Source: Novosphingobium sp. MW5
Lineage (GTDB): Bacteria > Pseudomonadota > Alphaproteobacteria > Sphingomonadales > Sphingomonadaceae
Length of the DNA stretch: 64,000 bases
Assembly (NCBI GenBank): GCA_025938935.1
Contig: JAPCWB010000001.1
Coordinates: forward strand, 2,170,001 to 2,234,000
Direction: 5' to 3'
Made by a program: the position numbers and the translations under genes. Below the pieces are notes generated by a model. The model did no database searches and was not told the DNA's origin. It was given only the letters and a program-made list of their open reading frames with translations. The stretch's first letter is position 1, and each line of letters begins with the position of its first letter. Positions 27,894-36,587 of the stretch are shown piece after piece.

Positions 27894-27921
27894 GGGCGGC
27901 GGGCCTTTCGGGCCGCCGCCC
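27894..27921 (+). terminator. GC-rich hairpin after TonB receptor
   Basis: GGGCGGC and GCCGCCC pair around GGGCC-TTTC-GGGCC, 11 bases past the stop codon. There is no long T-run, so termination may be partial and allow expression of the next gene 25 bases downstream. Confidence 0.6.
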
Positions 27922-27945
27922 ACCTTATCTCCGGGAGAGACGACA

Positions 27946-29004
27946 ATGGCACCAATCCGCGTAATCCAGTGGGCGACCGGAAATGTCGGCACCCGCGCCA
28001 TGCGGGCGGTGGTCGAACATCCCGACATGGAACTGGTCGGTGTCTGGGTGAGCAACCCCGACAAGGCCGGGCTAGATGCCGCGCGGCTGGTCGAGCGCGA
28101 TGTCGGCTACGAAGGGACCTGCCCGGACACTGGCGTGATCTCAACCCAGTCGGTGGCCGACATTGTCGCCACCCCGGCGGATTGCGTGCTCTACATGCGG
28201 CAGGGCACCGATATCGGGGAACTGTGCCTGCTGCTCGCCTCGGGCAAGAATGTCGTCACCACGCGCGGGGACTTTCATCATCCGGACAGCATGGATGTCG
28301 AGACGCGGGCGCGGATCGAGGAAGCCTGCGCGGCGGGGAACAGCTCGATCTACTCCACCGGCTCCAGCCCCGGTTTCATTACCGAGGCCATGCTGCTGCC
28401 GATCGTCTCGATGTCGCGCCGGCTCGATTGCGTGACGATCGATGAATATGCCGACATGACCAGTCGCAATTCGCCCGACCTGATATTCAACGTGATGGGA
28501 TACGGCGTGTCGGTCGGCCAATTCGACCAGCGAAAGGTCGACTACGTGAAGCACGATTTCGCCGCCAGCCTCGCGCAGGTGGCCAAGGCCATCGGCATCG
28601 AGATCGACGAATGGCGCGCCTTTGGCGAGCTTTCTGGCGCGAACAACACCGTCCAGATCGCTGCCGGGACCATCGAAGCAGGCACGGTAGGTGCGCAGCG
28701 CATCACCATCGAAGGCGTCAAGGACGGCAAGCCGCGCCTGCGTTTCCGCGCCAACTGGTATTGCACGACCGACATCGAACACAAGGACTGGAACCTGCGC
28801 GAAAGCGGCTGGAAGGTCGTGGTCGAGGGCGGCACGCCGATGGAGGTGAACATCTCCTTCCCGGTGGACGAGGCAACCTATCCGAGCGTCACGCCGGGCT
28901 TCACGGCGCACCGTGCAGTCAATGCCATCCCGGCAGTTTGCGCCGCTGCTCCCGGCATCCGCACCACGGCGGACATGGAGCAGGTGATCGCCCGCTTCAG
29001 CTGA
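27946..29004 (+). CDS. DapB-like NAD(P)-dependent oxidoreductase
   Basis: The 352-residue protein opens with a Rossmann fold, 'IRVIQWATGNVGTRAMRAVV'. It resembles the dihydrodipicolinate-reductase/2,4-diaminopentanoate dehydrogenase-like group common in actinobacteria and sphingomonads. 'GTDIGELCLLLASGKNVVTT' and 'IYSTGSSPGFITEAMLLPIV' are the next conserved blocks. The real substrate of this group is not established in catabolic islands. The gene overlaps the convergent CoA-ester lyase by 8 bases and follows the TonB receptor on the same strand. Confidence 0.8.
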   Translation: MAPIRVIQWATGNVGTRAMRAVVEHPDMELVGVWVSNPDKAGLDAARLVERDVGYEGTCPDTGVISTQSVADIVATPADCVLYMRQGTDIGELCLLLASGKNVVTTRGDFHHPDSMDVETRARIEEACAAGNSSIYSTGSSPGFITEAMLLPIVSMSRRLDCVTIDEYADMTSRNSPDLIFNVMGYGVSVGQFDQRKVDYVKHDFAASLAQVAKAIGIEIDEWRAFGELSGANNTVQIAAGTIEAGTVGAQRITIEGVKDGKPRLRFRANWYCTTDIEHKDWNLRESGWKVVVEGGTPMEVNISFPVDEATYPSVTPGFTAHRAVNAIPAVCAAAPGIRTTADMEQVIARFS

Positions 29005-29869
29005 GCGCGGCGATCTGCTGCGCGATGGCGACCAGCCGCTTCGCCTGCTCGAGGTGAAGCAGTTCCGCCATCTTGCCTTCCACCCGGATCGCGCCCTTGC
29101 CGGCATTTTCGGGCAGGGCAAAAGCAGCGATGATCGAGTTGGCCTGCGCCAGTTCGGCCTCGCCGGGTGAGAACACTTCGTTGCAGGGCGCAATCTGGTC
29201 CGGGTGGATCAGGCTCTTTCCGTCAAAGCCCCAGAGCAGCCCCTGTTCAGCCTCGCGGCGGAAAACAGCCAGATCGCGGAATTCGTTGCACACGCCGTCG
29301 AGCACGGCCACGCCGTTCGCTCGCGCCGCGCAGACGGCGAGGGTGAGGGCGGGGAGGAACGGCGTGCGCTCCGGCGTCAATTTCGCGCGCATTTCCTTGG
29401 CGAGGTCGTTGACTCCCATGATCCACAAAGAGAGGCGCGTCGTCTTTGCCATGGCGGCCACGGCATCGAGCTGGCCAACCACGGCGCAGGTCTCGATCAT
29501 CGCCCAGAGCTGCATTGAGGGCGGGGCGGATTGCAGCGCCGCTTCGCAGGCGGCGATGTCGGTGGGCGAGGAAACCTTCGGCACGAGCACGGCATCAGCG
29601 CCGCTTTGAGCGATGGCGGCGAGATCATCCGCGCCCCATTCGGTATCGAGCCCGTTGGCGCGGATTGCCACTTCGCGGCCGCCGAACCCGCCCTCGCGCA
29701 CCGCAGCCACTGCCGCGGCACGAGCTTCCACCTTGGCCTCGGGCGCGACGGCATCCTCCAGGTCGAGGATGATCACGTCAGCCGGCAGGGTCCGCGCCTT
29801 CTCGATGGCCCGTGCGTTCGACGCGGGCAGGTAGAGGGCGGAACGGCGGGGACGGTCTGGGGCGATCAT
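28997..29869 (-). CDS. CoA-ester lyase (HpcH/HpaI, CitE-like)
   Basis: The 290-residue TIM-barrel protein begins 'RRSALYLPASNARAIEKART' and carries 'PADVIILDLEDAVAPEAKVE' with the acidic metal ligand. Further on come 'VLVPKVSSPTDIAACEAAL', 'LWAMIETCAVVGQLDAV' with the conserved Glu, and 'GLLWGFDGKSLIHPDQIAP', all typical of CitE/malyl-CoA lyase-like enzymes. It should cleave a (3S)-hydroxydicarboxyl-CoA-like ester by a retro-aldol or Claisen step. The ATG with GGAGCCAAGCC upstream is preferred over the one 15 codons earlier. It is divergent from the P450 gene. Confidence 0.88.
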   Translation of the reverse strand: MIAPDRPRRSALYLPASNARAIEKARTLPADVIILDLEDAVAPEAKVEARAAAVAAVREGGFGGREVAIRANGLDTEWGADDLAAIAQSGADAVLVPKVSSPTDIAACEAALQSAPPSMQLWAMIETCAVVGQLDAVAAMAKTTRLSLWIMGVNDLAKEMRAKLTPERTPFLPALTLAVCAARANGVAVLDGVCNEFRDLAVFRREAEQGLLWGFDGKSLIHPDQIAPCNEVFSPGEAELAQANSIIAAFALPENAGKGAIRVEGKMAELLHLEQAKRLVAIAQQIAALS

Positions 29870-29966
29870 GGCTTGGCTCCGGAAGTGCTTTTGTTTGCCA
29901 TTCGCACAGATCATCCCCGCGTCAATGGCCGTGCTTGACGGCCCGTCGAAATTGCCACAGACCTGT

Positions 29967-29980
29967 TGAACAAGAGTTCA
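29967..29980. promoter_or_regulatory. Inverted repeat upstream of cytochrome P450 gene, candidate operator
   Basis: TGAAC-AAGA-GTTCA is a perfect 5+5 repeat in the 150-base divergent region between the CoA-ester lyase and P450 genes, 39 bases before the P450 start codon. It could bind the TetR encoded at 33050-33697. Confidence 0.35.
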
Positions 29981-30019
29981 GCTGCATGGGTATAGGCGGA
30001 TTGGACCGGGAGAGTGATC

Positions 30020-31237
30020 ATGGCAAACGCCGCCGCGCCTGCGATTCCGCCGCACGTCCCCGCCGACCTTGTCTGGGAGGCGGACTTCGATGCCTTCACC
30101 AACGAAGGCGACGATCCATGGGCAGCGATCTGTCGTCTCCATGAAGGGCCGCCGATCCGTTGGTGCACCAATGTCGCCTATGGCCGCTCGGGCTGGTTGC
30201 TCACGCGCCATGACCTGATCAGCGAGGCGATGATCGATTACGAGAACTTCACCGCCGAACGCCACGGCATGATCGCCGATCTGGTGGGCGAGAATGTGCG
30301 GCTCAACCCGATCGAGATCGATCCGCCGGCCCACCACGGTTACCGCCGCATTCTCAACCCGCACTTCACACCCAAGGCTCTGCGCGAACTGGAAGAGGCG
30401 GTGCGCAGGTCGGCCAGTGAACTGATCGACCGGTTTGCCGCAAGCGGCGGCTGCGAGTTCATCGCCGATTTCGCCATTCCTTATCCCTCCTATGTCTTCC
30501 TCGACCTGCTCGACATGCCGCGCGAGATGCTGGGCCAGTTTATCGCCTGGGAGGACGGCATCATGCGCGCTCCGGATATGATGGACCGCGTAAAGGCCGC
30601 CCGCGCGGTCTATGCCTATCTCAAGGCGCACCGCGAAAAACAGCTCGAAAGCCCGGGCAATCCCTTGCTCGATGCCATGGTCCACGGCGAGGTCGATGGG
30701 CGCCAGCTCGATTACCTTGAATCGATGGGCATGTTCTACGTGCTCTATGTGGGCGGGCTCGATACGGTCTATTCGACGCTCGGCTGGATCATTCGCCACC
30801 TTGCCACCCATCCCGACCTGCAAGAGCGCCTGCGCGCCGATCCGGAGCTGATCGGCCCGGCGGTTGAGGAGTTCGCCCGAGCGTTCTCGGTCGTGGTCAC
30901 GCACCGCAACCTTGCCCGCGATCATCTCTTTCATGGTGTCGAGATGAAGGCGGGGGACGAAATCCACCTGCCGCTGATGCTTGCCGACCGCGATCCCGAG
31001 ATTTTCGCCGATCCGCATGTGATCGACATAGACCGCAAGCCCCGCCACATCGCCTTTGGCACCGGCACGCACAACTGCCTCGGCATACACCTCGCCAAGC
31101 GCGAGCTGCGCATCGTGATCGAGCTGTTCCTTCAGCGATTTCGCAACATCCGCATCAGGGAAGGCGAGGAGTACCGCTATCACACCGGGCGCACGTTCGG
31201 CGTCGAATACCTGCCCCTGGTCTGGGAGGTGGCATGA
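30020..31237 (+). CDS. Cytochrome P450
   Basis: This soluble bacterial P450 has 405 residues. The I-helix is 'MFYVLYVGGLDTVYSTLGWI' (GGxDT), the K-helix ExxR is EFAR in 'AVEEFARAFSVV', and the heme loop 'IAFGTGTHNCLGIHLAKREL' places the axial cysteine at about residue 353. It should hydroxylate a hydrophobic substrate using electrons from a ferredoxin; a 2Fe-2S ferredoxin gene is present near 49300 but no reductase is seen. ATG with CGGGAGA upstream is the start. The SDR gene overlaps its stop by 4 bases, so the alcohol produced may be oxidised by that SDR. Confidence 0.95.
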   Translation: MANAAAPAIPPHVPADLVWEADFDAFTNEGDDPWAAICRLHEGPPIRWCTNVAYGRSGWLLTRHDLISEAMIDYENFTAERHGMIADLVGENVRLNPIEIDPPAHHGYRRILNPHFTPKALRELEEAVRRSASELIDRFAASGGCEFIADFAIPYPSYVFLDLLDMPREMLGQFIAWEDGIMRAPDMMDRVKAARAVYAYLKAHREKQLESPGNPLLDAMVHGEVDGRQLDYLESMGMFYVLYVGGLDTVYSTLGWIIRHLATHPDLQERLRADPELIGPAVEEFARAFSVVVTHRNLARDHLFHGVEMKAGDEIHLPLMLADRDPEIFADPHVIDIDRKPRHIAFGTGTHNCLGIHLAKRELRIVIELFLQRFRNIRIREGEEYRYHTGRTFGVEYLPLVWEVA

Positions 31238-32175
31238 TGATCGGTTTTACCGGACAAGCCGTGGTCATAACCGGCGCGGGCGGAGGGCTGGGCCGGGCCT
31301 ATGCGCTCGAAATCGCCCGGCGCGGCGGCATGGTCGTGGTCAACGATCTCGGCGGATCGACCCGCGGGGGCGAGGGCGAAACCTCGAGCAGCTTTGCCGA
31401 CAAGGTCGTGGCAGAGATCTTGGCGGCGGGCGGTCAGGCGGTGGCCAACTACGATACTGTCGCCACGCCCGAAGGTGGCAGGGCGATTATCGAATGCGCA
31501 CTGGATCATTTCGGACGGATCGATGCGGTCATCGCCAATGCCGGCAATATGCGCTTTGGTGATTTCGAGGACCTGACCTTTGACGATCTGAACGCGCTGC
31601 TCGCCGTCCATGTTGGCGGAAGCTGGAACGTCGCCCACGCGGCCTGGCCGCACTTGAAGCGGCAAGGCTATGGCAGGATCGTCTTCACCACCAGTTCGGG
31701 CGGGACTCTCGGCAATGCCAGCCTCGCCGCATATGGCGCGGCGAAGGGCGGGGTCATGGGCTTGATGCACAACCTTGCCGAGGCCGGCGCGCCGCACGGC
31801 ATCTTGTGCAATGCGATCATGCCCAATGCGATGAGCCGCATGACCATGGAGATCAAACCGGGCGAACTCGGAGAGAACCCATGGAGCGCTGCCATGCCGC
31901 AGTACTTCGACCCGGCATATACGGCTGGCCTGGGCGCCTACCTGGCGAGCAGTGCCTGCACCACGCACCATGGCATCTATTCAATGCTGGGCGGGCGGCT
32001 TGGCCGAGCTTTCATCGGTGTCTGTCATGGCCATGCGCAAGATGCGCCGATGGATGCGGAGACGATTGCCGCGAACTGGGTGGCAATCAATGACCATGCC
32101 GCCGGCTATGGTGTGCCCGCGAACAACACCGACGAATTCCGCATCGTTGCAGAACTTCGCGGGGTCGAGGTCTAA
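31234..32175 (+). CDS. SDR oxidoreductase, multifunctional-enzyme (17-beta-HSD4-like) type
   Basis: The 313-residue SDR has 'VVITGAGGGLGRAYALEIAR' at the N-terminus, 'VVVNDLGGSTRGGEGETSSS', which is a signature of the peroxisomal multifunctional-enzyme dehydrogenase domain, and the catalytic 'ASLAAYGAAKGGVMGL'. Those relatives oxidise 3-hydroxyacyl-CoA, so a beta-oxidation or sterol-type step is likely. It overlaps the P450 by 4 bases (ATGA) and meets the convergent SDR with a 4-base overlap. Confidence 0.87.
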   Translation: MMIGFTGQAVVITGAGGGLGRAYALEIARRGGMVVVNDLGGSTRGGEGETSSSFADKVVAEILAAGGQAVANYDTVATPEGGRAIIECALDHFGRIDAVIANAGNMRFGDFEDLTFDDLNALLAVHVGGSWNVAHAAWPHLKRQGYGRIVFTTSSGGTLGNASLAAYGAAKGGVMGLMHNLAEAGAPHGILCNAIMPNAMSRMTMEIKPGELGENPWSAAMPQYFDPAYTAGLGAYLASSACTTHHGIYSMLGGRLGRAFIGVCHGHAQDAPMDAETIAANWVAINDHAAGYGVPANNTDEFRIVAELRGVEV

Positions 32176-33032
32176 AGCCCCAGGCGCGAAAGTATCGCCT
32201 CGCTTTCCTGCCACAACCGAGCGGCGGCGGCATCGTCCAGCGCCTGCGGCGCGGGCTGTTCCTCGGCCTTCTGGTAGAAATAGCGCCCCGCATCCCGCCC
32301 GCCTTCCGGATCGGTGGCGAGCCAGACGAGCGTTTCTGCCGGTTCATCGGGCGAGACTGTCGGCGCGGCGGCCATGTGCTTTTGCATGTTATCGTCGCCG
32401 TGGCTGGCGAAATTGCTCGCCACCACGCCGGGATGCATGGCCTGCGCGATGATCCCGTCCGCCGCTACGCGCCGCGCGAGTTCGCGGGTGAACAGGTTAT
32501 TGGCCAGCTTCGCGCGGCAATAGGCCATGTTGTAATCGCTGCCCAAGCTCTGCAGGTCGTCCCAGTCGAGGCTTTCCGGACGGCGGTGAGCGCTGGAGCC
32601 GACCGCGATCACGCGCACTGTCCCGGCGGGCGCGCTTGCGGCGGTGGCCCTCAGCAGGGGGAGCAATTTGCGCGTGAGCAGGAAGGGGGCGAGGTGGTTG
32701 GCGGCAAAGGTCGCCTCGTTTCCTTCGTCCGTCCGGATAATCCGGTCTCGCACGCCGCCGGCGTTGTTGATCAACACATCGAGCCGCGGGGTGAGGGCCA
32801 TTACCTCGCCCGCCAGCCGCTTTACGTCGGCCATCGAGTCGAAATCGGCGTGCAGCATGGTGAAAGCGCCACCGTCCTGCGCCGCGGCATCAATCTCGGC
32901 CACTGCCGCCGCGCTGCGGCCAGGGTCGCGCCCCGTCCCGATGACCCGCCAGCCGCGTGCGACAAGCATCCGGGCGGTGGCCTTGCCGATGCCGGCGCTG
33001 GCACCGGTAACCAGGGCAACTTGCTGGCTCAT
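32172..33032 (-). CDS. SDR oxidoreductase, retinol dehydrogenase-like
   Basis: The 286-residue SDR carries 'VALVTGASAGIGKATARMLV' near the start, 'LDVLINNAGGVRDRIIRTDE' and the catalytic pair in 'YNMAYCRAKLANNLFTREL' (YxxxK followed by the LANNLF motif of the retinol-dehydrogenase/WWOX-like branch). Such enzymes act on lipophilic alcohols or ketones. It is co-oriented with, and 17 bases downstream of, the TetR gene, so the two are probably co-transcribed. It overlaps the convergent SDR by 4 bases. Confidence 0.86.
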   Translation of the reverse strand: MSQQVALVTGASAGIGKATARMLVARGWRVIGTGRDPGRSAAAVAEIDAAAQDGGAFTMLHADFDSMADVKRLAGEVMALTPRLDVLINNAGGVRDRIIRTDEGNEATFAANHLAPFLLTRKLLPLLRATAASAPAGTVRVIAVGSSAHRRPESLDWDDLQSLGSDYNMAYCRAKLANNLFTRELARRVAADGIIAQAMHPGVVASNFASHGDDNMQKHMAAAPTVSPDEPAETLVWLATDPEGGRDAGRYFYQKAEEQPAPQALDDAAAARLWQESEAILSRLGL

Positions 33033-33049
33033 ATCCTGCTTCCCATTCC

Positions 33050-33697
33050 CTATCTTGGGCGCATGCCGTCGAGGAACAGGTCCACGGCGAATTCGACCAG
33101 CGTTTCGATCTGTTCGGGCGAAGGCGGCTGTCCTGCGACGATCTGGCGCACGGGTCCGCTGACCACCATCGAAAGGAACACACTGGCCGCCAGTGCCGGA
33201 TCGGCGGGCTGGACCCGCCCGGCTGCCGCCTCGCGCTTCAGAAGGTCGACGATGAAATCGATTACTGGCCGCGCGCTCTGGTTGAAATTGAGCATGAGCA
33301 ACTGCGGGAAGCGGAAGCTCTCGGTATTGATGATCCGTTGCAGCCGCAGGCCATTGCGGGTCTGGACGAGCCGTATGCGCTGGCGGGCAAGGGCGCGCAG
33401 CGTCTCGCGCAGGTCCCCCTGATCCAGGGCCTGCAGTTCCGCCTCAGGCACGATCTGTCGTTCGATCGCGCGCTGGACTGAGGCGAGGAACAACGAGGCC
33501 TTGTCCTCGAATTTAACGTAAACCGTGCGCTTGGTCATGTTCATGCGCGCGGCGATCATCTCGATCGTCGTCAGCTCGAACCCGTGCTCAAGGAACATGT
33601 CGAGCGCGGTGTCGAGCAGTTCCTCGAAGCGGGCCTCTGCCTGCTCCTTGGTCGGACGTCCGGCACCGCGCCGTGTCAGGGGCGAAGACTTAGTCAA
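33050..33697 (-). CDS. TetR/AcrR family transcriptional regulator
   Basis: The 215-residue regulator has a helix-turn-helix at about residues 20-70: 'EELLDTALDMFLEHGFELTT' then 'IEMIAARMNMTKRTVYVKFE'. The start is TTG, with AAAGGG upstream; the first codons overlap a small palindrome GACTTAGTC that could contribute to self-regulation. It heads a minus-strand unit with the retinol-dehydrogenase-like SDR and is divergent from the LuxE/LuxC-like operon, which it probably regulates. Confidence 0.87.
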   Translation of the reverse strand: MTKSSPLTRRGAGRPTKEQAEARFEELLDTALDMFLEHGFELTTIEMIAARMNMTKRTVYVKFEDKASLFLASVQRAIERQIVPEAELQALDQGDLRETLRALARQRIRLVQTRNGLRLQRIINTESFRFPQLLMLNFNQSARPVIDFIVDLLKREAAAGRVQPADPALAASVFLSMVVSGPVRQIVAGQPPSPEQIETLVEFAVDLFLDGMRPR

Positions 33698-33810
33698 AAC
33701 AGGCCCTTTGCATTTTTCACTTGCGCCGCTCTCCGAATCGCCAAATAATGATACGCATCAGTTGCCATTTGTCGAGTCCCGGCAAGTGGCTTGGGAAAAG
33801 GATGCCGCAA

Positions 33811-35166
33811 GTGACTTCTGCCGTCGAGAAATTGCTCAGCCATGTCGCTGCGCCTGACCGGTTCGATCACACCGCCGCAGAACTTCGGGCGCTTCAGGTA
33901 GAGGCGCTGAACGAGCGGTTTCAGGACCGCAAGGACAAGATCAAGCTGCTGCGCCACCGCGCCGAGGAAGCCGGGATCGATCAGATCACTTCCGTCGAGG
34001 ACATGGTCCCGCTGCTGTTCCCGCACACCGCCTACAAGTCTTACCCCGAAAGCTTCCTGATGGAGGAGCGCTGGGATCGCCTGACCAAGTGGCTCGGCAC
34101 GGTCTCGCCTTATCCGATCGAGGGCGTCGACATTGAAGGCATCGCTGACATCGATGACTGGATCGCGCGGCTCGCCGCCAAGGGCTATTTCATCTCCTGC
34201 TCGTCGGGCACCACCGGCAAGTCGGCCATGCTGATCGCCAGCCAGAAAGACATGGACTGGTCGAAGATCGACACGGTACAGGTCTTTTCCTGGGGATCGG
34301 GCGTAAAGCCTGAGGCGAACCGCTACATGGTCGGCTGCGCGCCGGTCGCTACGGTGCCCAAGAACCAGACCATCGGCGAGGCTCAGACAGCGGCATTTGC
34401 TGATCCCGCGCTGGGCCGCTGGGCCTATCCGGTGCCGCCGATCACGGTCGGTTCGCTCACCAAGATGGTCGTCATGCGCAAGAAAATGGCCGATGGCACG
34501 GCCAGCCCGCAGGAAGTCGCCGATTTTGAGGCGACCTCGAAGGACCGGCAGAGAGTGCTCGACGATGCCATCGAACTCACCGCGCAGAACATCATCGAGA
34601 ACCGCGACAAGCTGCTGATGGTCTCCGGCCTGTGGAGCGGGCTCTATGCTGTGGCCAAGGCCGTGCGCGACAAGGGCTATTCGGCCAAGGACTTCAACCC
34701 GGACAACTGCATCTATGTCGGGGGCGGATTGAAGCGCGCGCAATTGCCGGCGGATTACAAGGAATTCGTCCACGAGACGTTCAACATTCGGCCCGAGCAG
34801 GACTTCCAAAACTATTCGATGCAGGAGCTGAATTCCGGGATGCCCAAGTGCCGCGAAGGCAACCGTTATCACGTGCCGCCTTGGATCGTGCCGATGATCC
34901 TCAACAAGGACGGCGATGCACTCGAGCCACACGATGTGAACGGCGGCGAGATCGAAGGCCGCGCCGCCTTCTTCGACCTGTCGCTCGACGGGCGCTGGGG
35001 CGGGGTGATCTCGGGTGACAGGATCAGCCTCGATTACAGCCCCTGCGCCTGCGGCAACAAGGGCCCGTCGATCCGCGACAACATCGCCCGCTACGCTGAC
35101 CTGGAAGGTGACGATAAGATCGGCTGCGCAGGCACCATCGACGCTTATGTACGAGGTGTGGCATGA
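33811..35166 (+). CDS. LuxE-like acyl-protein synthetase (acid-activating, AMP-forming)
   Basis: The 451-residue protein has an ANL-type adenylation signature, 'YFISCSSGTTGKSAMLIASQ', at about residue 125-144. A cysteine-rich segment 'LDYSPCACGNKGPSIRDNI' near residue 410 resembles the C-terminal motif of PaaK/LuxE proteins. In luminous bacteria LuxE activates a fatty acid as acyl-AMP and passes it to LuxC. The LuxC-like gene follows with a 4-base ATGA overlap, so a two-protein acid reductase is the best reading. I prefer GTG (codon 4 of the ATG form) because AAAAGGA sits 8 bases upstream; the ATG directly abuts that site. Confidence 0.72.
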   Translation: MTSAVEKLLSHVAAPDRFDHTAAELRALQVEALNERFQDRKDKIKLLRHRAEEAGIDQITSVEDMVPLLFPHTAYKSYPESFLMEERWDRLTKWLGTVSPYPIEGVDIEGIADIDDWIARLAAKGYFISCSSGTTGKSAMLIASQKDMDWSKIDTVQVFSWGSGVKPEANRYMVGCAPVATVPKNQTIGEAQTAAFADPALGRWAYPVPPITVGSLTKMVVMRKKMADGTASPQEVADFEATSKDRQRVLDDAIELTAQNIIENRDKLLMVSGLWSGLYAVAKAVRDKGYSAKDFNPDNCIYVGGGLKRAQLPADYKEFVHETFNIRPEQDFQNYSMQELNSGMPKCREGNRYHVPPWIVPMILNKDGDALEPHDVNGGEIEGRAAFFDLSLDGRWGGVISGDRISLDYSPCACGNKGPSIRDNIARYADLEGDDKIGCAGTIDAYVRGVA

Positions 35167-36578
35167 ACGCGCAGACTGAAACCGAGACTGGCGAACCCAT
35201 CGTCTCGGCACCGTTCTTCCTGCGCGGCGAGCTCGTCGAAGGCACCGACGTCATCCAGAAATCGCGCGACCTTGGCGTGACCTTCGCCACGCCGAGCATC
35301 CCCTTCGACAAGGCGATCCCCAAGCGCACCGAAGTGCCGCCGTTGCTCAACACGCCGGTTAGAGAGATCATCGATTTCCTCGTCGAAACTGGCCAGCGGC
35401 TGGTGGCTCCGGACAACAGGTACGTCCACGAATGTTTCGACCGCATGGCCTCGACGCACATCCTGCCGCGTTCGGTGTTCGAGACGGTGGGCAAGCACGC
35501 GGTCGCCTATCTCAACAAGCGCATCCTGCAGGCCGAGGTCGAGCAGAACTTCCGCGATCCCGGCGCGCTCGATGGCTGGGTGCCGAAGGAGGACTTCAAC
35601 GGCCGCAAGGCCATGGTCCGCGCCTATGCCCCGCGCCTGATCCACGTCCTGCCGGGCAATTCGCCGGGCGTGGCAGTGAAGTCGATCGCGCAAGGGGCGC
35701 TGGTCAAGGCGGTCAACCTGTTCAAGATGAGCAGCGCCGATCCGTTCTATACCGTGGCGATCCTGCGGACGATGGCCGAGATCGATCCCGAACACCCGAT
35801 CGTCAAATCGATGAGCGCGGTCTACTGGCGCGGCGGCGATGCAGCGGTTGAGAACGTGCTTTATCGCCCGCAGTATTTCGACAAGATCGTCGCCTGGGGC
35901 GGCGGTGACGCGATCAACAACGTGGTCAAATACCTCGGCCCCGGCTTCCAGCTCGTCTCGTTCGATCCCAAGACCTCGATCTCGATGCTTGGCAAGGAGG
36001 CGCTCGCCAGCGAGGAGATCATGGAGGAAACCGCAGCCAAATGCGCGGCGGACCTGATGATGCTCAATCAGGAAGCCTGCGCCGCCAGCCGCTTCCAGTT
36101 CGTTGAAGGCCCGCAGGACAAGGTCGATCAGTGGTGCGCCAAGTTCCAGCGCAACATCGCTGAACGCGCTGCCGCTTCGGGCGATGTGCGCCCGCTCTCG
36201 ATGGGCCTCCGAGAAGAGGTTGAGGCCTTGATGATGATGGACGACGAATACGGCACCTGGGGCCGCGCCGATGGCAAGGGGCTGGTGATCCGTTCGGAAG
36301 AGCCGGTCGATTTTCACCCGATCAACAAGATCGGCAATGTCGTGCGCGTCGACAGCCTTGATGATGCGGTGAAGTGGGTCAACGTCGCTACTCAGACTAT
36401 CGGCTTCTATCCGTCCGAGCGCATGGCCGATTACCGCGACCGGTTGGGTGCGGGCGGGGCGCAGCGCGTCTGCCCGCTGGGTGAGGCCGGGCCTTCGACT
36501 GTCGGCACACCGTGGGACGGCATGTATCCGCTGCACCGCTTCGTAAACTGGATGGTCAACGAGAATGGGGTGGGCTAG
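35163..36578 (+). CDS. LuxC-like acyl-CoA/acyl-protein reductase
   Basis: The 471-residue protein has the layout of LuxC reductases: 'MVRAYAPRLIHVLPGNSPGV' near residue 155, 'IVAWGGGDAINNVVKYLGPG' near 240 and the probable acyl-accepting cysteine in 'LMMLNQEACAASRFQF' (Cys306), matching the acylated cysteine region of LuxC. It should reduce an acyl thioester to an aldehyde with NADPH. It is translationally coupled to the LuxE-like gene. No luxA, luxB or luxD homologue is adjacent, so a light-producing role is not supported; it likely supplies an aldehyde within catabolism or makes a fatty aldehyde. Confidence 0.8.
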   Translation: MNAQTETETGEPIVSAPFFLRGELVEGTDVIQKSRDLGVTFATPSIPFDKAIPKRTEVPPLLNTPVREIIDFLVETGQRLVAPDNRYVHECFDRMASTHILPRSVFETVGKHAVAYLNKRILQAEVEQNFRDPGALDGWVPKEDFNGRKAMVRAYAPRLIHVLPGNSPGVAVKSIAQGALVKAVNLFKMSSADPFYTVAILRTMAEIDPEHPIVKSMSAVYWRGGDAAVENVLYRPQYFDKIVAWGGGDAINNVVKYLGPGFQLVSFDPKTSISMLGKEALASEEIMEETAAKCAADLMMLNQEACAASRFQFVEGPQDKVDQWCAKFQRNIAERAAASGDVRPLSMGLREEVEALMMMDDEYGTWGRADGKGLVIRSEEPVDFHPINKIGNVVRVDSLDDAVKWVNVATQTIGFYPSERMADYRDRLGAGGAQRVCPLGEAGPSTVGTPWDGMYPLHRFVNWMVNENGVG

Positions 36579-36587
36579 CCATCGGCT

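Noticed and set aside
33687..33695. GACTTAGTC palindrome at the TetR start codon as an operator
   Set aside because: It is only 9 bases long and occurs by chance often; weaker than the other candidate sites.
33694..35211. 505-codon open frame on the minus strand
   Set aside because: It is antisense to the LuxE-like gene; no motifs.
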